Below, piece after piece: positions 1 to 8,337 of a stretch of DNA of 64,000 bases (position 1 is the first letter of the stretch; the number at the start of each line of letters is the position of its first letter). This DNA is from Kalmanozyma brasiliensis GHG001 (Eukaryota > Basidiomycota > Ustilaginomycetes > Ustilaginales): the NCBI RefSeq assembly GCF_000497045.1, contig NW_015961960.1, forward strand, positions 359,019-423,018, written 5' to 3'. Under the pieces are notes generated by a model. That model saw nothing but the letters and a program-made list of their open reading frames with translations. It searched no databases and was not told where the DNA came from. Position numbers and translations under genes: made by a program.

Positions 1-214
1 CGACAAGCTCACCGAACTCGACGTCGAGGTGAGCTACGTCGACAACTACGTTACTTCCGACAAGTGGGCCAAGGTTCCCTCGGCAACTTTCCAGGATGCG
101 GCCAAGTTCGAGAAGTTGTTCGACGCGGTAGTGGTTGCGCAGAAGCCGGTAGCCGCCGAGATGGAGGTGCTCTCCAAGCTGCCCAACGAAAAAGTCGTTT
201 GGTTCACCAAATGA
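1..214 (+). CDS. C-terminal end of an unrecognised protein (5' truncated by window)
   Basis: The reading frame is open from base 2 to a TGA stop at 212-214 and gives about 70 residues ending in VVWFTK. The composition (Lys/Glu/Ala-rich, VPSATFQDAAKFEKLF) looks like real coding sequence, and the frame is open from the window edge, so this is the end of a longer gene. A GTG inside it at 29 is not a credible start. I do not recognise the family from the tail alone and assign no function. An AATAAA at about 585 may be its polyadenylation signal, but it lies about 370 bases past the stop. Confidence 0.6.
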   Translation, partial: DKLTELDVEVSYVDNYVTSDKWAKVPSATFQDAAKFEKLFDAVVVAQKPVAAEMEVLSKLPNEKVVWFTK

Positions 215-1064
215 ACGTTGCCCGAACCTTGTACATAGTCATTCATCCTGTAGATACCGTTTTCAGTCACCCGCTTCTCACCGTGTACAATAGAATTTGC
301 GAATGCGCAACCATAGATCCTGGCTTGATTCATCGTTTGACGTGCAGAATCGGATCGGAAGACGCAGAGCCCCAAGATGCATTGCTACCGTTCCGAGTAC
401 GATCACTTCGCTATTCGACAGCCTCAATTCTGTCTCGGTCACCTCGGGTACCGGCAGTCTGGTGAGGCACGCTAAGTGCGGAGCATGGGCATCGACTGCG
501 TCTCACCGGTTCGCCTTGTGTGTGTGTTCGCTCAACCAAGCGGAGTTGCAAACGGCGTTCCATGACGGGTCAAATTTGGTTGAGAATAAAAACTTGTTTT
601 AAAAAAATTAGCCACGTGGGGCAGTGTCTGACATCTGTGCGAAATGCGGGCGCATGAAATCAGGCGAATTGCGGTTGAGGCGTGGGAAGCTGGTCATCAT
701 GGCGCGTGTTGGGATGCTCGTGCGTCGACGCGTGGGTCTCAGAGCGGTGAACGAAGATCGACGAAAGTGTGCGCTGACCGCTCTGGGAGGGTCGAAGGCT
801 CACGTGGTTCAGAGGCATGCCCCGCTCTCGCTGGTCAGCCTGCTGAGGCGTGACTGTTGATCATCTCACCGCGCGTGATCGTTGTTGCCTCTAGACCATC
901 ATCTGCTCGTCCTGCCGGTCCCAGTCCATCTTCGACTCCTAGAAGGAGCTTTACCCGCATCTTCTCGATCATCATCGTCTACCCTCTTCGATCGCATCTG
1001 ACGATTTATACAGCTTCTTACAACACGCACAGTCGCACGCATAGCTGGGGCTCAAGAGCACAGA
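215..1064. other. Intergenic, no gene supported
   Basis: This 850-base gap holds the 3' flank of the partial gene and the promoter of the membrane protein at 1065. An A/T-rich patch with an AATAAA lies at about 583-609. A TATA-like TTTATAC sits at about 1005, roughly 55 bases before the next ATG. Short open frames here have Arg/Ser-rich composition unlike the neighbouring genes and show no recognisable motif. Confidence 0.6.
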
Positions 1065-1799
1065 ATGTTCAGCATGAAGCAATCGACGTTTCGACGAGCG
1101 ACCCTGCTAGCGCTGATGGCGATGCTCATGGTCGAAGCTGCTCCCATCTCGAGCGTCAGCCCTGCCGCTACCACCACGGCGCACCGTACCGCCCGCGCAT
1201 CGTCGCACAGTCGCCACGCAGCAACCTCTTCGCACCCGCCTCCGACGAGCAAGGTGTACGTCTCGCCCACCGCCTCACACACCCAGGGTCATCCGCAATC
1301 CTCTTCCGCCTTAGTACACACCAGCGCCCCTCATTTGGCAAACATCCACTCTGGCGCGTCGCACACGAACGTGCACATGTCAACCCCACCCCTCGCCCCC
1401 ACCTCCACCCCGCACCACGCGTCGAACGCAGGCGGCAAGACCGTCATCAGCAACCCCATCCCCGGCTCTTCCTGGGAGCACATCCGTCAGATTCTGCTGA
1501 TTCCACTTTCGATTCTTGTCGTGCTGAGTTTTCTGACGGGCGTGAGCATGTATGTGGCTGCGACGTGGGGAAGTGGCGAGGGGTGGTTTGGGCGGCCTGT
1601 AGAGGAGGTGGTGGGGGAGAAGGGGCAGACCATCGGGGGTGTTCCCGCAGCAAGGGAGTTCCCGGCTGAGAAGAAGGAGGTGGCGAAGGGAGAGGCGGTG
1701 GGAGAGAGGGAGAAGGAGGCGGTGGGAAGGACGAGTACCGGTAGCGGAGTGTTTCGATTCAGAGTGCCTTCACTTGACGGGCCTCCTCGCGATCCATGA
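1065..1799 (+). CDS. Predicted secreted-entry single-pass membrane protein, unknown function
   Basis: The 244-residue product begins with a signal-peptide-like stretch (basic FRRAT, then LLALMAMLMVEAAP) with likely cleavage after about residue 25. Residues of about 25-135 form a Ser/Thr/His/Pro-rich region suited to O-mannosylation. A hydrophobic helix (LLIPLSILVVLSFLTGVSMY, about 142-161) follows, then a Glu/Lys/Gly-rich tail of about 80 residues. The layout suggests a type I plasma-membrane or wall-sensor-like protein with a glycosylated ectodomain and cytosolic tail. No known domain is visible. The start could also be Met4 or Met5, which would not change the signal peptide. It is the first of several secretory-pathway genes in the left third of the window. 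Confidence 0.65.
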   Translation: MFSMKQSTFRRATLLALMAMLMVEAAPISSVSPAATTTAHRTARASSHSRHAATSSHPPPTSKVYVSPTASHTQGHPQSSSALVHTSAPHLANIHSGASHTNVHMSTPPLAPTSTPHHASNAGGKTVISNPIPGSSWEHIRQILLIPLSILVVLSFLTGVSMYVAATWGSGEGWFGRPVEEVVGEKGQTIGGVPAAREFPAEKKEVAKGEAVGEREKEAVGRTSTGSGVFRFRVPSLDGPPRDP

Positions 1800-1960
1800 T
1801 CGCAATCATCGCTTTACCTTCAATCGCATTGCTAGATCAGCTTAGATGTGTGCACAGATGCGTCTTCTGTGTTTAGTCCGCGAGGCTATTGACGGCGTGA
1901 TCGTGAGCAAAAAACGTTGAGCGCGAGATATAGAATTCAATACCAATAAAAAAGGACGCC

Positions 1961-1967
1961 AAAAAAA
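1961..1967 (-). terminator. Pol III oligo-T terminator of tRNA-Ile
   Basis: Seven consecutive T residues on the minus strand begin three bases after the tRNA 3' end. This is the usual RNA polymerase III stop signal. Confidence 0.8.
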
Positions 1968-1969
1968 TA

Positions 1970-2099
1970 TGCTCCGTACTGGGCTCGAACCAGTGACCTT
2001 CCGTTAGGCTTAATAAGTTAGGGGATGGGGTTTTCTGAAATTTTTCTCTCAGGCATCCTGTATTAGACGGATGCGATAATCCAACTACGCTAACGAAGC
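1970..2099 (-). tRNA. tRNA-Ile (anticodon AAU) with a 55-base intron
   Basis: Read on the minus strand, the 5' exon is 2099-2061 and the 3' exon 2005-1970, separated by an intron at 2060-2006. All arms fold. The acceptor GCTTCGT pairs with ACGGAGC with one G-U pair. The D stem is GCG/CGC. The anticodon stem TCCGT pairs with ACGGA across the intron. The T arm ACTGG-TTCGAGC-CCAGT is perfect, and the discriminator base is A. The loop CTAATA places AAT at 34-36, which reads AUU (AUC after inosine modification). The intron sits one base 3' of the anticodon, the canonical 37/38 position. No CCA is encoded, as expected in eukaryotes. The intron is long for a tRNA intron. Confidence 0.93.
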
Positions 2100-2974
2100 G
2101 GTTGTTGGCCGCCGGGGACACACTTGCGATTCTATACAGTGCACGTAAGCTGCTGAGTTCGGGTTCGATTGCAACAGTGCACTGTCGTTTGTGCGACCTG
2201 ATCCGGTTCTCGGACGTCGAGCTGACCAGTGCAGCGGGCGCATTTCGGTGTGACATTAGGTCGAGTGGCTGTGCGTTGGCGGGCGTATTCAAAGAAAGGC
2301 CCAAGTGGGGGGTTGCATTGAGCGGCGGAAAAGGAACCGTGCAAATGAACACGCCGGCGATCAATGTCGACGCTCGGCATTGCAGATGAAGCCTTTTCTT
2401 TTCGACTGTCGACGATTCATGCCGGCGGAAGGGAGGGCTTTCCCGCACAATTGAGCCCATTCTTCTGTGGTTGTGCGGGAGATATTCTTTGGTTGTCAGG
2501 CACCGGATTGTGCGCCGACCGGCAGGTGTGGGTCCATTCGTTCGACCGGCGACTATATGGCAGACCATTGGCTTGGGACCGGCTGGAGATGAATGTTGTT
2601 CAGGTACGCTGCGAACGTGTTCGTGTGTACGGGTTCGGCGACTTTTCCCGGGCCATCCGGCGACACAGATGGTCCGGATTGGGCTGATCGTATCGCTTTG
2701 CTAGAAACGGCAGCGGCTGCCCACGTCCTATGCCGAAGGGCGATCGCTGTGTCCCAGCGCAAGATGAACTTTCGTCAGAGCGCCCGCGATCGAACCTCTT
2801 CCGAGCTTATGCGCAGATATAAGCGTCCGGATTGTCGGATCCCCCCTCTAAGCACCCTCGTCCATCAATCCCTGGTTCGTACTTCCTTCCCTAGTGTTTT
2901 TCTCATCATCAAGCAGCTGGTCTGCTGTACGCCCCCTTTCTCTACATCCTCCTCTGTATCCTTTCGACTCCAAG
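2100..2974. other. Intergenic: tRNA 5' flank and promoter of the cutinase-like gene
   Basis: No coding region is supported over these 875 bases. A TATA-like GATATAAG lies at 2816-2823, about 155 bases before the ATG at 2975. It is followed by pyrimidine-rich leader sequence, which is typical of the 5' regions of the other genes here. Confidence 0.55.
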
Positions 2975-4921
2975 ATGCGGGTCGTCACAGCATCGTGGAC
3001 GCTGGTCGTCCTTTCTGCTCTGTTGGCGCACGTCAATGCGAGCCCGACATTCGGTGCTCTCGACAACGCGGGTGGCTTGATTGCGGCCAAGAAGGAGTTC
3101 ATGTCGTCGCTGCTGGGCGGCGCTGGTGGTCTGCACGGTGGGGTGCTTGGTGGTCTCAGTGGTAGCATCGGCGACGGCGCAGGTGCTGCTGGACTGGGCG
3201 TTCTCGTTCCCGGTCTGGGCGGTGTGACGGGTGTGAGCGGCGCCAATGGAGCAGGTCTTCTTGTTGCTGCGCAGCCCGGTCTCGCTCTTCCTGGGACGAG
3301 CATCAGCGGTGGTGGCCCCGACGGGCTGGACGACGACGCCTCGAGTGGCAGCGCTGCTGCTATGACCTCTCACGATACTAGTGGCGCCGTCGCTGCTGTC
3401 CAAGAGTCTAGCGGTGGTGCGTCTGGTGGTGTCGGCGCTGCCTCTACGACTGGCAACACGCGCGGCACGACTGACGTCACGAGCAGCACTTCTAGCGACA
3501 CGAGTGGCAGCGGTGCTACCACGTCTTCGGGTGCTGACACTCGACACCGCGCCGTCACCAGCGGTCAAACTTCCTCCGACACCGACACCAGCAGACACTC
3601 ATCCTCTTCGACTTCCAGCAATGAGCCATGCGACAAGAACAACACCTCTGCTTCCTTCACCTCTTCTTCCACCCTCTCATCCTCGGCTGCTCGGCGAAGC
3701 CATCGCAAGCGGTCCACTTACGGCGCCGGTCCGAGCCAGCTGCCACGTATCCCAGGACTCACTCCCGCCCAAGAATCTGTCGCACTCGAAGCGCTGAGCA
3801 TGCAAAAGGTTGCTCCCTCTTCGAACGAGCACGCCGCTTCGAAGCACCTAGGCAAGCGATCGCCGTTGATGAAGGGCATGCCGAGCATGGGTGGGCTGTT
3901 GAGCAATGGTGGGTCGGATGGGGGGCAAGGCGGGATGACGAGTCCCATTGGGGGGATGATGAAGATGATGCAGGGCGGGATGGGGTCGACTTCCAGCCCC
4001 GACTCGTCTGGCGGATCGATGCTTGGCAATCTTCTCGGTTCCTCCGACTCCTCAAACAGCGAGTGTCCTTCCCTGCAACTCATCTGGGCACGGGGAACCA
4101 CCGAGATCCAAAACACTCTCGGCATTGTCGGTCGACCCCTCTGCTCCGCCCTAAAGAGTCAAATCCCCGCCACGCAGTGTTACGACACGCAATACTCCTC
4201 GGATGCGGAATACATGATCTCCCCTGGCCAGGGCTCACGTGCTGCGGAAACCTTCATGCGCTCCCTCTCCTCCCGCTGTCCATCAACGAAATTCGCCCTT
4301 GGCGGCTACAGCAAGGGCGCCTTTGTGGTGCATGGCATTCGTGGCGTCTCCAACGTGATTGGAGCCGTGACGTTTGGCGATATGGAAAAGTCCCAGGCCG
4401 TACCAACGACGAACAGGTTCAAGACGTTTTGTGCCATGGGCGACCCGGTTTGCCTCAGCGGGATGAATGGGTTGGCTCACTTGACGTACCCGATGACGAG
4501 CGTCAAGCCTGCGGCCGAGTTCTTGGTCGAGGCGTACAAGTCGTCGGGTGGTGGCGGAGGTGGTGCTGCAGCGGACGGCGCTGCGGGTACCGATGCTGGA
4601 GCAAGCGGCGCCGGTGACGGTGCTGCAGGCGGCCTCGGTGGTCTCAAAGGTCTCATGGGTTCTCTCGGCGGCGCTGGTGGCAGCAGTGGTGCAAGCAACC
4701 TCCCCAGCCTCGGTGCTCTTGGCGGTGGTGGCGGCATCCCTGGACTCGGCGCACTTGGCGGAGGCGGCGCACCTGGTCTCGGCGGACTCGGTCCTCTCCC
4801 GGGTGGCGGCCTTCCCAGCCTTGGTCTCAAAAAGCGCTCTCCCTCCAAACCCACCATCGACACTCCATCGCCCATTCGTCGACACCGTCGTCATCATCAC
4901 AAGCACGAGCACCGCCTCTAG
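2975..4921 (+). CDS. Secreted cutinase-fold protein with Kex2-type processing sites and Gly-rich flanks
   Basis: The 648-residue product starts with a signal peptide (MRVVTASWTLVVLSALLAHVNAS). I chose the ATG at 2975 over an in-frame one at 2894 because it places the signal peptide at the N-terminus. Residues of about 25-240 are Gly/Ser/Thr-rich and 240-360 are Met/Gly-rich. A cutinase (alpha/beta-hydrolase) domain spans about 363-525: ECPSLQLIWARGTTE, nucleophile motif GGYSKG with Ser446, then GDPVC with Asp490 and AHLTY with His502, so the triad is complete. The usual Gln after the Ser is Lys here. A Gly-rich tail follows. Dibasic KR sites after residues 246, 295 and 621 resemble Kex2 sites, and two share KRSP. 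Its role is likely extracellular ester hydrolysis (cutin or a related ester). The extreme C-terminus is His/Arg-rich. Confidence 0.8.
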   Translation: MRVVTASWTLVVLSALLAHVNASPTFGALDNAGGLIAAKKEFMSSLLGGAGGLHGGVLGGLSGSIGDGAGAAGLGVLVPGLGGVTGVSGANGAGLLVAAQPGLALPGTSISGGGPDGLDDDASSGSAAAMTSHDTSGAVAAVQESSGGASGGVGAASTTGNTRGTTDVTSSTSSDTSGSGATTSSGADTRHRAVTSGQTSSDTDTSRHSSSSTSSNEPCDKNNTSASFTSSSTLSSSAARRSHRKRSTYGAGPSQLPRIPGLTPAQESVALEALSMQKVAPSSNEHAASKHLGKRSPLMKGMPSMGGLLSNGGSDGGQGGMTSPIGGMMKMMQGGMGSTSSPDSSGGSMLGNLLGSSDSSNSECPSLQLIWARGTTEIQNTLGIVGRPLCSALKSQIPATQCYDTQYSSDAEYMISPGQGSRAAETFMRSLSSRCPSTKFALGGYSKGAFVVHGIRGVSNVIGAVTFGDMEKSQAVPTTNRFKTFCAMGDPVCLSGMNGLAHLTYPMTSVKPAAEFLVEAYKSSGGGGGGAAADGAAGTDAGASGAGDGAAGGLGGLKGLMGSLGGAGGSSGASNLPSLGALGGGGGIPGLGALGGGGAPGLGGLGPLPGGGLPSLGLKKRSPSKPTIDTPSPIRRHRRHHHKHEHRL

Positions 4922-5389
4922 ACTTTCAGGTGTATCCTCCTCCTTTCTTTGCCCTCACATCTGTCCTTCCCTGTAGCGATATCCGTCATGCGCTGGTCCG
5001 TATGCGGTCAAACAAAATCGTCGTTCTCTCCTGTGATCCAGGTGGTGGCATGAATGCATTGCAAGGTCAGATATCGAAGGTGCAAAAGGTCGTTCGAATG
5101 TGCAGAATGAGCGTCGTTGCGTAACAGTGGAGCAAATGTACAAGGGAAGGAATCGAAGAGAGCAAGATGGTCCGTGTTGAAGTCGAGTGTGCGCGTGCGT
5201 GCGTTCTTTCGCGTTCGACAACGAGCTGGCGATGGCCGGTGACCTTAAGCGGTAAGCGTTTGTCGGGCGAGTCAGACGAGCTGAGGCCGATGCCGTGACT
5301 ACGACGCGATGAATGATTGAGATCGAAGCGCTGGTTGCTGGTGGTATTGTCGCTGCGTCGAAACCCTGTAGTCAGGTAGTCAGCGCAAC
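4922..5389. other. Convergent intergenic region
   Basis: These 468 bases lie between the stop codons of the cutinase-like gene and the GPI-anchored protein on the opposite strand. They hold two 3' flanks. I see no gene, strong repeat or structured RNA. Confidence 0.5.
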
Positions 5390-5755
5390 TTAAAGAAGCA
5401 TAGCGCCAGCGACGACAGCAACACCCATGACCGTGGCACTGCCAGCGACACGCGACAGGAAACTCCTCGAGTCGAGCAGCGACATGGCACCGCTGGACGA
5501 GCCTGACGAGCCCTGGTTCTGTGCCGCGTTGGAGCCGTTACCGTAGCCAGGGATGGTGGTCAAGATGGTGCCACGCGAGACCTGAGGAGCTGGCAACTGT
5601 GTCGAGGGCGGTGGTGTGTATCCCGAGATGATCTGAACACCCGTGTATGTGGTCAAGACACCGGCACCACCACCGGCGGCGGCCTGTGCTGATGCGAGAG
5701 TGACGAACGAGAGAATGAGCGCGACGAGCGCGAGTGCGAATTGTGTCGATCGCAT
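5390..5755 (-). CDS. Small GPI-anchored secreted protein, unknown function
   Basis: The 121-residue product has an N-terminal signal peptide (MRSTQFALALVALILSF, cleavage near ASAQA). A short mature region is rich in Gly, Pro, Thr and Ser and contains ISGYTPPP and TTIPGYGNGS. The C-terminus is hydrophobic (VMGVAVVAGAMLL) and follows small residues (GSSGSSSG), the classic layout of a GPI attachment signal. The frame is open upstream to 5863, but the ATG at 5755 puts the signal peptide first. It is probably a wall or plasma-membrane surface protein. No Cys residue is visible in the mature part, so it is not a disulfide-knot effector. Confidence 0.7.
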   Translation of the reverse strand: MRSTQFALALVALILSFVTLASAQAAAGGGAGVLTTYTGVQIISGYTPPPSTQLPAPQVSRGTILTTIPGYGNGSNAAQNQGSSGSSSGAMSLLDSRSFLSRVAGSATVMGVAVVAGAMLL

Positions 5756-6312
5756 TGTGAAGAGTGTGTGTGCGATGGGGCGTAGGAGAAGATGATGGTG
5801 GTGAGCGGTGAAGGAAGTGGTCCGCCAAGCCAAGAGTGAAAGTTGGCTTGCACAGCACAGCACAGCGCAGCGCAGCAGCTCAAACGGAACTCAAGCCGAG
5901 CGAAATCTAAATTTGAAATCGCGCCGATGCCCCGAGCCAGCCCAGCTGCAGTGCAGTCAGCCAGCCTTGTTGTTTGCCCAGCCTGAATCCAAGCCAAGCC
6001 AAAGGCCTGAAATTCGAATTCGAGAACGCGGTGCTCCGCTGTGAGATTTGAAATGGTTGCGCTCCTGAATGATCCATGTTTCTATTCGAGATCCTCATCC
6101 TGCAGCCAACGGATGTTTGACGTCAATACCGCGAATTTTCGTTCGCACACCACCGCTAGATTCGTCCGATCTCACATTTCGCCAAAACCATTCGGACGAA
6201 AAGCACATCGCCAAAAGAGAAGCAGAGCGAAGAAGCTCAGCAAGAAGAACGGCGAAAAATCTTGCATCTGCGCACCGTCCTTCCTCTCGACATCAACCAC
6301 CTCCCCATTCAC
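5756..6312. promoter_or_regulatory. Divergent promoter region between GPI protein and OLA1
   Basis: This 557-base region must hold the start sites of both flanking genes. It contains a short imperfect CAGCA/CAGCG run (about 5849-5878) and several AAGCC/CAGCC runs (about 5890-6005). No clear TATA box is visible on either strand. No protein is supported here. Confidence 0.45.
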
Positions 6313-6498
6313 ATGGCTCATCTGCGTCTGGCCACTGCCAATCTCGCACTCACCACTCGCATCCCCATCCCAACTCGCATCGCTGCTGCGTCCATCTCTA
6401 CACAGCTCCATCGCATCGCTCTCCAGCCAACACCGGCTCGACTAACATCAGCTCGCCGCACCTTCTCCACCACCCCTCTCATCAGCGCTAAGAAAAGG
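6313..6498 (+). other. In-frame N-terminal extension of OLA1 resembling a mitochondrial presequence
   Basis: An ATG at 6313 is in frame with the OLA1 start at 6499 and adds 62 residues with no Asp or Glu and about eleven Arg/Lys. Ser, Thr, Ala and Leu are abundant. Near its end is RRTFST, which resembles an R-x-F-S/T matrix-protease site. The 6313 ATG has C at -3 (weak context) and the 6499 ATG has A at -3 (stronger), so leaky scanning could yield both forms. Whether the transcript includes 6313 is not shown by the sequence. Confidence 0.5.
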
Positions 6499-7950
6499 AT
6501 GCCGCCCAAAAAGCAGGTCGTGGTCGAAAAGATCCGTTTGGGTCGACCCTCGAATAACCTCAAGATGGGCATTGTCGGTCTGCCCAACGTCGGCAAGTCG
6601 TCTTTCTTCAACGTCGTTGCCAAGTGCGATCTGGGTAAATCGGCCAACTTCCCGTATGCGACGATCGAACCCGAAGAGGCGCGGGTGCCCGTTCCGGACG
6701 ATAGGTTCACCTGGTTGGCTGCGCAGTACAAGCCCAAGTCGGAAGTGCCCGCCTTTTTGACGTGCATCGATATCGCCGGTTTGACCGCCGGTGCGTCGAC
6801 AGGTGCCGGTTTGGGCAACGCCTTCTTGAGCAACGTCAGGAGCGTCGATGGCATCTTCCAGGTCGTGCGTGCTTTCGATGACGCCGAGGTTATTCACGTC
6901 GAGGGTGATGTCAACCCCATTCGTGATATGGAGATCATCTCGACCGAGTTGCGGTTGAAGGACATTGCTTGGATCGAATCCGCGCTCGATAATGCCAAGA
7001 AGAACGCTCGCAGCGCCGGAAACGTCAGCCTCGAAGACAAGAAGCGCAAAGAGGAGGTCGGCATCATCGAGAAGATCCTCAAGCACGTCGCTGAGGACAA
7101 CAAGGATGTTCGCAAGGGCGACTGGAACAACAACGAGGTAAGTTTTTGCCCCATGCTGCTGCGTCGTCGACCCACAGAGGACAGGAACAAACGGATGGCG
7201 CTTCCAAATGATGATAAAGAGTGCGCATCATGAGACACTCGATAAATTTAACCCAGCTCGTCGATGGCCCATCAAGCCACATGAGAAAAGTAGTATTTCA
7301 ACTGATTTTTGGCGACATAGCATCATCGGCACGCAGCAGCAGATCGTACCATACGACCGAGACCATAATGCTGACCCATCATCGTTTCTTTTTGCTGGAT
7401 GCAGGTCGAAGTGATTAACAACCTCCAACTGCTCACGGCCAAGCCGGTGATCTACCTGGTCAACCTCTCCGAAAAAGACTATGTTCGACGCAAGAACAAG
7501 TGGTTGGCCAAGATCAAGGCGTGGATTGACGAGAACAACCCTGGTGATTTGCTCATTCCCTTCTCGGTTGCACTGGAGGAGCGACTCTTGCAACTGGGAT
7601 CGCCCGAGGCGGAAGCGGCGGAGCTGGCGACTTTGGGGGACAACATCACTGGTGCCCTCGGTAAAATCACCAAGGCTGGCTACGATGGGTTGGACCTGGT
7701 GCGCTACTTCACCGCCGGCCCCGACGAGGTGCGCGCATGGACCTTCCGTAAGGGCCTCAAAGCTCCCGAAGCCGCCGGCATCATCCACACGGATTTCCAG
7801 AAGAAGTTCGTCTGCGGTGAAGTGTTCAGCATCGACGACATCAAGGAGCACGGCAACGAGAACGGCGTCAAGGCTGCGGGCAAGTACAAGCAGATCGGTC
7901 GCGAGTACAAGGTGCAGGACGGCGACATTTGCTATTGGAAGCACGGCTGA
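6499..7950 (+). CDS. OLA1: Obg-like ATPase 1 (YchF/OLA1 family), two exons
   Basis: Exons are 6499-7137 and 7405-7950. The intron at 7138-7404 begins GTAAGT, has CTGAC at 7371 and ends GCAG. The spliced protein is 394 residues, the usual family length. It has the P-loop GLPNVGKSS, switch-like DIAGLT, the family-specific NLSEKD in place of NKxD (which explains ATP rather than GTP preference in this family), a coiled-coil insert between them and a C-terminal TGS-like domain (TFRKGLKAPEAAGIIHTD to YKVQDGDICYW). The family binds ribosomes and proteasome and tunes translation and stress responses in the cytosol. The start at 6499 matches homologues (MPPKK), but the frame continues upstream with a presequence-like extension described separately. 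Confidence 0.95.
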
Positions 7951-8337
7951 TTCTTGCCATCAATAGACATGTTGACGCTTCGGATCCAACCTGTGCGTGA
8001 GAAAGACTGAGATGAGTCGAGCCAGTGTGTGTGTGTGGAAAAGTAGGTTCGGCGACCGCAGCTGCTGTGTGGGAGATCGTAGCTCGAACTGCGTCCTGCG
8101 TGAGAGGGGTTCGAACAGGTACCAATGCCGCACCACTTCCGACTCTACGACTTGTCCAAAAGACGAGCTTCGGGGGAGCTCTAGCAGCGACAGCGCTCAC
8201 GCCACACTTCCACTTCCTCACCAGTGCCCGACTGTCACACACATTCGAGCCGCAACACTTCCCCACTCATTCACCTCAGCACATCCACACATCACACATT
8301 GCAAGTCAACCCAACGTCAAACTTTGTTGCTTTCTGA
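7951..8337. other. Convergent intergenic region
   Basis: This 387-base gap holds the 3' flanks of OLA1 and the sedolisin gene. A GGTTCGAAC at about 8108 resembles part of a Pol III B box, but no tRNA fold surrounds it. Nothing else is supported. Confidence 0.5.

Noticed and set aside
857..1669. A 270-codon frame overlapping the membrane protein gene in another frame
   Set aside because: It is the +1-frame shadow of the 1065-1799 gene, His/Arg/Ser-rich without features, and the competing frame has a signal peptide and a membrane helix.
1873..2568. A 231-codon minus-strand frame
   Set aside because: It runs straight through the tRNA-Ile gene and its terminator, so it is very unlikely to be a gene.
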